Under the pieces are notes generated by a model. It was not told the DNA's origin. It made no database searches and saw only the letters and a program-made list of their open reading frames with translations. Of a stretch of DNA of 64,000 nt, positions 11,398-22,897 are shown piece by piece (the stretch's first letter is position 1; every line of letters begins with the position of its first letter). Where the stretch lies: contig NC_053040.3 of assembly GCF_002575655.3 (NCBI RefSeq), positions 465,048,780 to 465,112,779 of the forward strand. The letters are read 5' to 3'. The translations under genes and the position numbers were made by a program. The stretch comes from Aegilops tauschii subsp. strangulata. Its lineage: Eukaryota > Streptophyta > Magnoliopsida > Poales > Poaceae.

Positions 11398-13030
11398 TGA
11401 TGACTCTATATTTTACACATTTTTAGAGCTCATTTGTTGCACGTACTCTCTATATATTATGTCACATTGAACCAAATATGTGTCCATTATGCATGATTAC
11501 CGGTTTGTGCACTTTTCAATGTGAGAATTGCACATTTGTGTTCTTTTAAGCTTTTATTAGTTTTGTTTGTTCTTGTGTCTATAGGTGTTTTCGAGCAACC
11601 TAGGACCAACCACAATGAAAGGATCAAAGTTTAGTTCAATATGGAGGACTTCTAGTACGAGACTATTGCGTTTCGGAGGTTGACAAATATTATTTTTCCA
11701 AAATTTTCCAAATCAAGATCTAACACCATCAGGTCGTCAGTGTCGCTCAACGAGCCCAAGAACATCAAAATCGGAGTTTTTATGAAGAAATGACAGTTAT
11801 TTTACCGAAGGAGGCAGAATGCAAGACGACCAACCGAGCGGTCATATGCGCACTCATATGACATGAAAACTGCTCCTAAAGTTACCCTTTCAGATGGGAT
11901 TCTTCATCGATTTCATCCTCGTTTGTTCCCACGTGATCCTTGGACAATAAGGAAGGGTTTGTGGCGGGATAATGCTCATCTTGAGTTGAATTACCACATC
12001 AACGGAGGAGAAATCAAGAGACCTTTATAAAAGCACCTCCAACCCGAGGTGCCTACATCATCTTCATCATTCATCTACACGCAGCCATCATCCATATTCA
12101 TTTCCACACCAAGACCGCCTCCATAGAGAAGAGCAGGGGCAAGACAAGAGGAGGAAGAGGAGGCGTCTCCACCAGATGCACCGGCCTCCGGGCCGGTGCG
12201 TTCTTCATCATCGGCACCGCCACCATCACCATTTCCACATCCATGCTCCTCTCCTCCACCATCTCCGTGCCATCTTGTAACTTGCCCTCTCCCTCTCTAA
12301 TGTTTGAGCAGTTGTATTAGTTCTCAAGGATTTGGATGAACCCTTACATGATTGGTACTTTACTGAATAAGTGATCCGATCAGTTCTACATATGTATGCG
12401 TTGGTTGTCTCATGGTGTTGTGAAGAGCGTTCACCCAACATTAGCCCCTTCCGGGCTTGAGGAAATTCATGTTGGTGTGAAGGCTGAGTGAGGAGGTAGA
12501 TTAGTGACAGGGCCTAACTCTCTTCATCCCTAATCATTGAAACACAGACTAATGGAGAACCACCAAACTTAATGTCGTGACCATGGGGAGACCCATCCCC
12601 TTAATCATCGTTATGGTAACCGGAGTGGGGAAGCGCGACAGTGGCATGAGCGTACGCAATAACCAGAGTGGGAAATGCATACTTTATTGTCTCAACCCAC
12701 GCGAGATGATAGAAAGTGGATTGGTGATATGAATATAGAGCTGACTCTGAATCCCTTGACGACGTTCACTAGTCAAACACCTTTTCACGTGTGTTTAATT
12801 TTGTGCCTTTTATTTTCCCGTTTGTAGTTTAGTAAACTCTTTTTTATTTGTCTTACTAGCAACCTACTAAAGTAGACTATTTTTAAATTCCAGTTTGTGT
12901 GCGTGCAGAACTGCGTAAAGTGACGAGTAGTTACGGGGTTTGTGGTGTCATCCTATTCACATCTTGTGGGATTCGACACTTACTTATCAAGAAAGTGCTA
13001 CAATAGCCTTGTGCATTTGTATGACATCGT
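11398..13030 (+). mobile_element. 3' LTR of the 9964 element (right border approximate)
   Basis: Directly after the polypurine-like tract, an LTR-type sequence starts TGATGACTCTATATTTTACA. It contains TATAAAA (12026-12032) followed by a GC-rich, pyrimidine-rich leader, and ends in a stretch near 12965-13010 ('gggattcgacacttacttat') that corresponds to the end of the LTR at 8427-9963. I cannot fix the terminal CA or a TSD; 13030 is an estimate. A perfect 9-bp stem (12178-12186 with 12191-12199, 4-nt loop) lies in the transcribed leader. Confidence 0.55.
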
Positions 13031-13285
13031 TCATGCATTTTGTGCTCTGAAATTTCTTTATGTTTTGTCATTGTTCTTTGTGTCTTATCGAGATAGATAT
13101 GATGCGTTAACTCCCAATACAAAATGAGTGTGCTCATGAAGATACGAATGAAGGCACATGCTCGTCTACACAATAATAATGAAGACCGTGTTTGCAAAAA
13201 AAAAATACTTAAATTTGGTTTGGTTTGTGTAAGTAAGGTTAGATATTTAATGCGTGCCTACAAAATCAAGCCCGTGCAGTTGTTG

Positions 13286-14750
13286 TTTTTTTTTTGAAAG
13301 ATCCAGCGTTTGTTGGCATTTCATAGATTTTGCAGGAAGCAAGCGGAAAACAATGCGCGGTCAAGTGATCAGTGGATGAAAACAGAGAAAACAGAAAAAA
13401 GGTCCCTCGGCCTAGCCAAAGAGAAGACCAACAGCTAACCCAGGCCAACAGCACCACAAGAGATACAAGGTCGCCGGCACAACTAAACATGACAAAGCAG
13501 AGCACCCTGCAGATCTTCGTAGTGTCATCGTATATCATCCATCGCACTCGCGACCCGACGACTTCGACTTCGCTACAACATGGAAGGGCACCCGCATCAA
13601 GCATGTCCGCCACAAGTGTGTTCTTTAACCTCATCGACATTGGAGAGAGAAGACATATCCGAAGCAGGGCAGACATGTGCCGCTCCAATCCCGAGAGGAG
13701 GACTAACAGAACTTGTCCGCCGCACCAAGCATCTCAAGTGTGCTCCTGCCGCCCACCACCGCCGCACCCCGGCCAACGACCATCCTCGGACGAACGCGCC
13801 ATCGCGGCTCCACACACCACCGAAGCTCCGACCATCCAGACCACCGCAGACCAAGTGTGCCCATCAAGAACATCTCCAAAGCAATGCTTCCAACAAAGTA
13901 AGACAGCCAAGGATGCCCCATTGCCAATCCGACAAGATGGATCTAGGTTTTCACCCGGAGAAATGATCCAAGGTCAGAAGAGTGACAAATCTCCTCAGTG
14001 ACGCCTCCAAGAAGGAAAACAACATCCGCGGATGTTGCCATCACCGACATCGAGCAAGACTTTCGTCCGGGGAATCTGGAACCGAACGCCAAGGACAGAA
14101 GTCCCTGACCACACAACCGCCAGCCACCCGCACCGCCCCAGCACGCGTCGCTCCAAAAATGACCGCAAGCATCAACGCAGGCCACGACGCGGCCAGATCG
14201 GACCCGCCTGCCTGCCAACAGCCGCAGCAGCACACCCATCGACTTCTAGGCAGCAGCACCAGCTTGAGACTGCACCCCACGGCCGGTTCGGCGCAGATCC
14301 GCTGCTCCACTCGCCCGCGATTGGTCCGGGTGAGCCCAGATTGGGCCCGCCCCGCCAGCATCCACAACAGCGCTCCCGCAACCACCAGAGGGAGCAGAGG
14401 CGCCGCTGCCTCGGGCTCTGACGCCGCTCACATGCCCCACCTCCGGTGAAGCATCCACCGTCGCCGGCCTTGGATGGAGCCCTCCCAAGATCCGCAGATC
14501 AACCGCCTGTCGATGCCGTGCCTCCAAGATCCGCCACACAGCAGAAGAAAAATCCCCCCCTCCGCCTCCATCCCCGAAGCCGGCCGGGCTTAGCCGGTGA
14601 TCCGCTCAGGCGGCGGCGAGGAGAGGAGGGGAGGTGGGGGGAGGAGGCGACCACGCTTCCGTTTCTCCCCCCGAGTCGCCAGGGAGGGGACGCGTGGGTG
14701 GGGTGGGGAGGTGACCCGTCGATATTTCTGTTCCTAGCTGGGTAAACTCT
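13286..14750 (-). mobile_element. Probable poly(A) retroposon, minus strand, non-autonomous
   Basis: On the minus strand the unit opens with a GC-rich leader near 14750, continues through a Gly/Trp/Arg-coding-like but frame-broken body, and ends in a run of ten A (13286-13295 as T on the plus strand) just after a 'gccaacaaacgctggatcttt' tail. This is the layout of a LINE-derived or similar retroposon. Many open frames on both strands (for example 13943-14239 minus and 13982-14449 plus) come from high GC and show no known domain or RT. I could not find a clear TSD around the two ends, so the left border is approximate and the class is an inference. Confidence 0.4.
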
Positions 14751-14916
14751 CAAAGTTTGAGTTAGAGGAGCCTTATATTATGTAAATTCGACTGCAATGT
14801 GCTCTTTCTCTCTCCTGAGCAGTTTGTGCTCTCCTGCTCTGGCTATACTCTCCGTTGGGTAGTTTTCCTCCACTCTGAGTCAATCTGTTGCTGCTGCTAA
14901 CAAATCACGTGTGTTC

Positions 14917-17900
14917 GGCTAGGCTAGAAAGGCTCCGTTTGAGAGCACTTTATTTATGGACATCTGTCAAATGACTTCAATTTCTTTATTGACTTGTATA
15001 ATCAATTCAAGACATCATGTTAGGTTGCTTTTTTCATTTCTAGAGTTTTTTTTGGAAAAAGCCAATAAATGACCGGACGTGTCGCAACTTGCATATGGCG
15101 TCGGAAATTATTCAAACTTGGCATGGATGCCTACCATAAGCATACCCACTAGTTTGCAAAAGTTGCGGTCATTTAAAAAATGTCCAAAATAGACCATGTT
15201 AAACGGAGGGTGTTCAGATAGGCCAGAAGGCTCCGCTCGAGAGAACTTTTTTCTGACATCCGTCAAATGGTCCTATTTCTTTCATGGCCTTGTATGACCA
15301 ATTCAATGCACTATGCCAAGTTGCTTGGTTTTTCATCAAGTTTTGTATTTTCTGAAGTTGTCTCGGTCAAAAAGGCCAATAAATAACCGGACGTGTCGCA
15401 ACTTGCATAAGGTATCGAAAATCGTTCAAACCTGGTTGGATACCTATCATGGGCATTCCAACCTGCTAGCAAAATTTGGGGTCATTTCAAGAATGTTCAA
15501 TAAAACACCATGTTCAACATAGGGATTCTGGGTAGGGCCAAAAGGTTCTGTTTGAGAGAATGTTATTTCTCGACATCCTTGTGATGGACCCAATTTTCTT
15601 CATTGGCTCGTATGACCAATTCAAGGCACCTTGCCTAGTTGTTTAATTTTCCATAAATTTTGCATTGTTTTGGAGTTTTCTTGGTCAAAAAGGCCGATAA
15701 ATGGCCGGACGGGTCGCAACTTGCATACCGTGTTGGAAATTATTCAAATCTAGCATGGATGCCTACCTTGGGCATGCCCACCTTCTTGGAAAAGTTAGAT
15801 TATTTTAATAAAAACCAAAAGTAGACCATGTTCAACGGAGGGTGTATAAGAACATGTTGTTTCTCGACATACTTGAAATGGCCACGAATTTTTCCTATGG
15901 ACTTTTATGACCAATTCAAAGCACTATGCCAAGTTATTTTGATTTTTAACAAATTTCATATTTTTGGAGTTTTCTTGGTCAAAAAAGACAGTAAATGGTC
16001 GGACGTGTCGCTGTTGGGGAACGCGGTAATTTCAAAAAATTCCTACGATCACGCAAGATCTATCTATGTGATGCATAACAACGAGAGGGGAGAGTGTGTC
16101 CACATACCCTCGTAGACCGAAAGCGGAAGCGTTAGTTAACGCAGTTGATGTAGTCGAACGTCTTCGCGATCCAACCGATCCAAGTACCGAACGTATGGCA
16201 CCTCCGCGTTCAGCACACGTTCAGCTCGATGACGTCCCTCATACTCTTGATCCAGTTGAGGCCGAGGGAGAGTTTCGTCAGCACGACGGCGTGGTGATGG
16301 TGATGAAGTTACCAGCGCAGGGCTTCGCCTAAGCACTACGACGATATGACCGAGGTGTGTAACTGTGGAGGGGGGTACCGCACATGGCTAAAAGATCAAC
16401 TTGATCAACTTGTGTATCTAGGGGGTGCCCCCTTCCCACGTATATAAAGGAGGGAGGTAGGAGGAGGCCGGCCAAGGGGTGGCGCGCCCAAGGGCGGGAG
16501 TCCTACTCCAAGTAGGTTTCCCCCCCCCCTTTCCTATTCCTATTAGGAGAAGGAGGAAGGAGGAGGAGAGAAGAAGGAAAGGGGGGCCGGACCCCCAAAC
16601 CCTAAACCAATTCGGTTTGGGCCTAGGGGGCGCGCCCCACCACTTGCCCGCTGCCTCCTATCTGCACTATGGCCCATTAAGGCCCATTGACTCCCCGGGG
16701 GGTTCCGGTAACCTCCCGGTACTCCGAAAAATATTCGATACACTTCGGAACCCTTCCGGTGTCCGAATATAACCTTTCAATATATCAATCTTTATGTCTC
16801 GACCATTTCGAGACTCCTCGTCATGTCCGTGATCTCATCCGGGACTCCGAACAACCTTCGGTCATCAAAACACATAAACTCATAATACAAATCGTCATCG
16901 AACGTTAAGCGTGCGGACCCTACGGGTTCGAGAACTATGTAGACATGACCGAGACACGTCTCTGGTCAATAACCAATAGTGGAACCTGGATGCTCATATT
17001 GGCTCCTACATATTCTACAAAGGTCTTTATCGGTCAAACCGCATAACAACATACGCTGTTCCCTTTGTCATCGGTATGTTACTTGCCCGAGATTCGATCG
17101 TCGGTATCATCATACCTAGTTCAATCTCGTTACCGGCAAGTCTCTTTACTCGTTCCGCAATACTTCATCCCGCAACTAACTCATTAGTTACAATGCTTGC
17201 AAGGCTTATAGTGAAGAGTATTACCGAGAGGGCCCAGAGATACCTCTCTGAAACACGGAGTGACAAATCCTAATCTCGATATATGCAAACCCAACAAACA
17301 CCTTCGGAGACACCTATAGAGCACCTTTATAATCACCCTTTTACATTGTGACGTTTGGTAGCACACAAAGTGTTCCTCCGGTATTCAGGAGTTGCATAAT
17401 CTCATAGTCTGAGGAACTTGTATAAGTCATGAAGAAAGCAGTAGCAATGAAACTGACACGATCATAATGCTAAGCTAACGGATGGGTCATGTCCATCACA
17501 TCATTCTCCTAATGATGTGATCACGTTCATCAAATGACAACACATGTCTATGGTTAGGAAACATAACCATCTTTGATTAACGAGCTAGTCAAGTAGAGGC
17601 ATACTAGGGACTATATGTTTTGTCTATGTATTCACACATGTACTAAGTTTCCGGTTAATACAATTCTAGCATGAATAATAAACATTTATCATGAATTAAG
17701 GAAATAAATAATAACTTTATTATTGCCTCTAGGGCATATTTCCTTCAGTCGCAACTTGCATACGGTGTCAGAAACCATTCAAACGGACATGGATGCCTAC
17801 CACGAGTGTTCCCACCTCTTGCAAAAGTTGGGGTCTTTTCGATGATGTCCAAAAATAGACCATGTTGAATGGAGGGTGTCGCGTAGGCCAGGAGGTTCCG

Positions 17901-18660
17901 TCTGATAGCACGTTGTTTCTCGACATCCATGAATAGCCCCAATTTTTCTCTATGACCTTGTATGACCCATTCAAGGCACAATGCCAAATTGTTTGGGGTT
18001 TTGACAAGCATTGCATTGTCTAGAGTTTTCTTGGTGAAAGAACGCCGACAAATAGCCGAACATATCGCAATGTGCATACGGTGTTAACAGTCGTTCAAAC
18101 TAGGAATGAATGCCAAACATGGGCATGCCCACCAGCTTGTAAAAGTTGTGGTCAGTCCTGAGATTTTCAAAAGAATATCATGTTCAACATAGAGTGTTCG
18201 AGTAGGGGAGAAGGGTCCGTTTGGGAGCACCTCATTTCTCGAGCATCCCTTAAATGACCCCAATTTTTTTATGGCCTTGTATGACTAATTCAAGGCACCG
18301 TGCCAAGTTTTTTTGGGGTTTCGACAAGTTTTTTATTTTCTGGAGTTTTCTCTATTAAAAAAGGCCGACAAATTGTCGGACATGTCACAACTTGCACATT
18401 GTGTCGAAAGTCGTTCAAACTAGGCATGGATGCCTACATGGGCATGCCCACCTGTTTGCAAAAGTTGAGGTCATTTCAAGGATGTTACAACAGAGGATGT
18501 TCGGGCAGGCCAGAAGGGTCTGTTTGAAAGCGCTTTTTTTTGGACATCCATCAAATGACCCCCAAAAAAATTCACCAGTTTTAATGACCAACTTAAGGCA
18601 TCCTACCAAGTTATCACGAGTTTTTGCTATTCCTAAGAATATTTCAAATTTTTGAACATG
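14917..18660 (+). repeat. Tandem array of about 315-bp units, split by a solo LTR
   Basis: A unit containing GTCGCAACTTGCAT recurs at 15081, 15395, 15713, 16007/17748, 18064 and 18384, giving spacings of 314, 318, 294, 316 and 320 bp once the LTR at 16012-17747 is removed. Other landmarks recur in phase: GGCATGGATGCCTAC, 'agaccatgttcaac', 'ttcaaggcac' and 'ttttcttggtcaaaaa'. The array thus has about six full units plus a partial one at each end. Units differ by many substitutions, so it is old. The ORFs in it are accidental. I do not recognise the family; such arrays are known from CACTA interiors and from satellite remnants. Confidence 0.88.
16012..17747 (-). mobile_element. Solo Copia LTR (Angela/BARE/WIS-like), reversed
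   Basis: The block begins TGTTGGGGAACGCGGTAATT and ends CATATTTCCTTCA. Its reverse complement starts TGAAGGAAATATGCCCTAGA, the hallmark of the Angela/BARE/WIS Copia superfamily. It is flanked by a perfect 5-bp TSD, GTCGC (16007-16011 and 17748-17752), and there is no internal region or second LTR, so it is a solo LTR left by LTR-LTR recombination. Its 1736-bp length is normal for the family. It lies within one unit of the tandem array, and removing it with one TSD copy restores the unit. Confidence 0.93.
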
Positions 18661-20512
18661 TTTCAAAAAGAATAATAAAGTTCAAAAAGGAGAAAAAGTT
18701 CTTCCTATAAAAAAATTGTGAATTTTTTTGTAACAAAATTTCACAGATTGACAAAAATTGTAAATTTCTCGCAGATTTTAAAGAAAAAGTTCATGAAACA
18801 AAATTGCAAAAATAGTTAACTAAAATAAGATTCACAAATTTGAGAAAAAGCGGACGGCGCCAAATACGGCGGAAATCCTTATTTGTCGCTCTCTGCGACA
18901 ATTTTTTGGCTCATTTGCATAGAGGCAAGCGACCTAGCGAATGAGATGGGCCGGCAGTTGATGAGATAACACATGTGCTACAGTGTCCTGTTTAGGGAAC
19001 CTTCTAGAAGGTTCTTGAACCGGTTTTCACTTGTTTTTGGTTTAAAATATTAATTTTTTCTTTTTATGTCTCTATTTATTTTTTCATTTTTCTTTCTTCC
19101 TTTTTCATTTTTATGTTTCAATAATGTCTTGTTTTCATGATTTTTTGGTTCTATTTTTAAAATATCCAATTTTTCAACTTTTTATAATTTAAAAAATGAT
19201 TCAAATTTTAAAAAATATTCAGCATTCCAAAATATTGTTCGCGTACTGAAAAAATGTTTGGAAATTTAAATTTATGTTCTTGTTCCAAAATTTGTTCTAA
19301 ATTGAAAAAAAATTCCACTAATAAAAAATATTCATCTTTCAACAATTGTTCGAAAATTAAAAAAATGCTTTTTGAAAGTACCTGCTGGTTTTCAAAAAAT
19401 ATTCGCGTTTTGGAAAATGTTCAAAGTTCAAAAAATTGTGTTTTATATAAATGTTCACTACAGTACCTCCTATTCTACAATTTGTTCGTGTTTCTAAAAA
19501 CGTCCGCGCTGAAAAAATGTTCAGAATGTGCAAAGAAGTTCGGGAGTTTCCAAAAATATTCGATTTTAATTTTTTTTGTTCACAAATTTTGCTAAATATT
19601 CGAATTCTAAGAAATATTCATTTTTTTAGAAAAAGGTTTCCCTTTTGTTTTCAGGATCTAGCGCTGCTGTTAGCTTCTTTTACAACGTTGCGCTGCCTAA
19701 ATGGTCACAAGTACTTGTTAGTTATAGTGACTATCAACTCTCTCTTTGATTCTATAAAGACAAAACTCGCTCTTGGCAGCAGGAGGTCGGGTGTTCAAAT
19801 CCTTGTGTAGCACTATTCTTTTTGTGACATATTTCACTTTGCGAACCGTCGGCGTACAACATCTGCCAATGGGCTGGCCCATCGCGGCGTATGCAGGCGG
19901 CACACTCGGGGTTATACCCTTTATTATGAAGGGGTGTGAAGAGATCGTCTCTGTTGATGCGTTTAGAGGGGTTATACCAAGCAGAAGCCTAATAATGGGC
20001 CTGACCCTCTATTCAGTGATGGATATCCTGCCAGGATCATCTCCGTTCAGCAATATACGTAAGACACCAGCTTGTGATCATGATAGTGAAGCCAAGATTA
20101 GTCTGATCTACATAATCAAAAATGGATGGGGAAGTGCCAGTGCCATGAATGATTGCTTGGCTAGACGGACTTACGTGACTCCGAGAGTACCCTAATTGGT
20201 CCATTCAACATAAGCCCCGGTGCTAGATACGTACAGTAGTTCGTATATTGCCGAATAATTGGACGCATGAGTACATGGCAGAAATTGTTATGTATGAAAA
20301 AAAAATGCAACAGTGAGACCAGTAGGTCCAGCGTCGTCAAAAAGAGAGACTAGGCTTCATGCAGGTGCTTGTGTAATGGGCCGTCAGTTCACTCTGTCAA
20401 TGCGTGGAACACTCTGTTGCAGTCTTCTTTTATTTGTTTTTTGTTTCTTCAGTTTTCAGGCGTTTCTTTTTCTATCAAAAATCGGCTGTTTGAACTTTTT
20501 TATGATTTTAAA
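18661..20512. other. Unassigned AT-rich region
   Basis: No gene or complete element is recognised. The parts at 18660-18850 and 19150-19640 are AT-rich with many variants of 'ttcaaaaaatgttcg', a degenerate short repeat common in Triticeae DNA transposons. The part at 19650-20280 is less AT-rich; an open frame at 19773-20195 shows no domain and no supporting splice or promoter signals. A GTTCAAATC at about 19792 matches a Pol III B box on its own, without an A box or a tRNA fold. Confidence 0.4.
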
Positions 20513-20514
20513 TA

Positions 20515-20608
20515 CTCCCTCTGTCCCAAAATAAATAAGTGTCTCAACCTTAGTATAACTTTATACTACGGTTACAAAATTGAGACACTTATGTTGGGAT
20601 GGAGGGAA
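20515..20608. mobile_element. Short Stowaway MITE (Thalos-like)
   Basis: The ends CTCCCTCTGTCCCAAAATAA and the inverted right end (TTCCCTCCATCCCAACATAA) pair over about 30 bp, with 'aagtgtctcaa' continuing in both arms. TA duplications flank it (20513-20514 and 20609-20610). The 94-bp length and termini fit the Thalos-type Stowaway group; the name is from memory. Confidence 0.88.
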
Positions 20609-20635
20609 TATATAAGAACATATTAAAAGTAAAAT

Positions 20636-21020
20636 ATATTAAAAAAGTTCATCATTTATTAAAAAATGTTCAATGTGTGCTTAGAAAAACATCAGTGTGT
20701 ATTTGAAAACAAGTTCACTGTGTATTAAAATTTTCACCCTGTATTAAAATATGTTCACCGTATATTACAAAAATGCTCACAGTGCATTATAAAGATATTA
20801 ATCATATATTAAGAAAATGTTCAACGTATTTTAAAAAAATGTTCAATGTGTATTTAAATTCTTTCAATTTATACTAAAAATTGCGATATTAAAAAAATCA
20901 CCGTATATGAAAACAATGTTCGGTGTGTATTTGAAATTATGTTCACCATATAATATAAAAGTAGTGTGTTTTAGAAAAATGTCCATCATATGTTAATGAA
21001 TTGTTCACCATGTATTAGTA
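20636..21020 (+). repeat. Degenerate minisatellite, about 21-bp unit
   Basis: Roughly eighteen imperfect copies of a unit close to AAAATGTTCACCGTGTATTA follow one another, with the core TTCA-N-YGTGTATT most constant. Substitutions and small indels in nearly every copy show it is old. It is not coding. Confidence 0.75.
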
Positions 21021-21025
21021 AATAA

Positions 21026-22583
21026 ATAAAAATCCAAGCAAACAAAAACCCAAGAAAAACCTGAGAGAACCAGACAAAAAAAAAGAACACTAGAAAAACA
21101 AACAAAAGAATGAAGCATGGAACGACTTGGAGCGCGTGTTGTCATGACTGGGTCGGCCCACCTGCGGGCGCTCCAGCCGAAGCCGCCCATTTTGCGGCCC
21201 ACAGGCAACATATATAGGATCCATCGGTCCGGCGTTCGACTTCGGCAGACGCACACTCTGTCCGCTTCCACGTGATGTGCAGGCCACTCGCCTGCTCACG
21301 CGCAGCTGTTCTGCGAGGCAAATCCTATTTTCTGCACAACCTGGCAAATAGTCTACCTTTCGCAGAGGGCGTGCGCTCATGGATTGAGTGTCATTGATTT
21401 TGCGTTCCTCTCGATCGCCTGTTTTTAATTTTCATAGGCATATTCAGAAGTTCAATTAGCATGATTTCTATGATCTTCTTTGGTAATGTCCAGGTGGTGG
21501 GGGGGGCGATGTTGTCGAGAATACATCTATTTTGGTTCTTCTCCTGTCGTTGTGGTGTCTTATCGGGTGGCATCACACGGTGCCTAGTGGTTGTGTGTGT
21601 CCAACCTTGCGGATTTTACATGTATGTCCTCACAATTTTGTTCATATGGATCTGTTGAGTTTGTTTTAGTGTTTTATGTTGCTTTTGTTGGTGTGAGCCC
21701 TTGTGACATTAGATTCCTTTGGTTTATGGTTGAAGATCTTATGGTTCTACTATATGTGCTTCTAGGGGATCATCCCTGACCGAAGTGTGTTCAACGCTCA
21801 TGGCTTTCCATCCTTTTGGATTAGTAACTCAAGAGGGTTTCCGAAACCGGTGATTGTTGTCAAGTTCGTGCAAACGTACGAGTGGTTGTCTTGCTGCTCC
21901 AATCTGATTGCAGTCTTACTCGATCAACCTTTGATAGTATTTTTGTGTTGCAAAGATCACAACCATCGAGAGGATCAACGATCGAACAAGTACAGATAGA
22001 ATAGGCATTGTCGTGAGCGCCTAGCGATGGAATGGGGGCTCCAAGAACTAGAGTCCTCAACTCCTATCATGCTCGCTAGTTACCTAATAAACTCCTGTTT
22101 GAAGTTATACGGACTGTAGAACTGGACTCAGCGGGGCCGCGCGCGTGCTCGGCATCCCCACAACTGCCAGGACCCAGAGCCCGTGGCCAACGATTCCCCG
22201 TTGACCCGCCTGCCCACCGACTTCCATGCGCCTTACGATGCCGCCTTCCATCCTCGCCGAGCATGAGCGCGACGGCGGACGCCAATGTTCGGGCATGGTC
22301 ACGATCATCGTGGACACACAGACACACATAGCTAGCAGATGTCCGACGAAATGTATAAACCAAAAAATAAGTTTACTTCACTAAATTTAGGAGTTCGGCT
22401 AGGTCCAGACAAAATTTAGTGAAGTGAATATACTACTCACTAAAATTTACTCGGCCGGATCTACTTCTGTTTTTTAGTGATCGATTAGAAATGCCCTAAC
22501 GTACTAACTTCAACTAGTAGTACATGCATAGCAGAGCCATAGGGCTCCATGGCAGGACTGAGTGACTACGAGCAATGCTATTC
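21026..22583. other. Unassigned sequence
   Basis: No element or gene is recognised. Short open frames (for example 21005-21380 minus and 22076-22363 minus) lack domains. At about 22365-22450 the sequences 'tacttcactaaattt' and 'aaatttagtgaagtgaata' form an inverted repeat with a 30-bp spacer, a possible MITE relic without clear TSD. The right edge abuts the Harbinger TSD. Confidence 0.35.
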
Positions 22584-22897
22584 TTAGGCCAATTCCAGCG
22601 CGCGACCCCATCATGTCCGGATGCGTCTATTTGGGGCAAAACGGACAAATCAGACGGCTCAGCACGCGGGCGCAAACATATTTTTATCCGTTCTTTGTCC
22701 GCTTTCGACCCATCCCGGCCCAAGTTTGCGCCGCTTTTGGGGTGAAACGGACAGCGCGCGGATAGGCGGGACGCGCGCGCGTGTCCTTCCCTGGCCCGTC
22801 CGTCAGTGGAACAAAGCAAAAAACCCCGCGCCCCATTTGGCGCCAGCCCCCCCCCCCCAAAACCCTCCCACGTCCCGCCCCCACCCTCCCCCGTCCA

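Noticed and set aside
13372..14745. Many overlapping ORFs on both strands
   Set aside because: High GC with few stops makes open frames by chance; no domain, and the unit is better explained as a poly(A) retroposon.
19786..19800. tRNA-like B box (GTTCAAATC)
   Set aside because: No A box at the right distance and no cloverleaf can be drawn.
19773..20195. 140-codon plus-strand ORF
   Set aside because: No domain, no start context or splice signals, and it lies among degenerate repeats.
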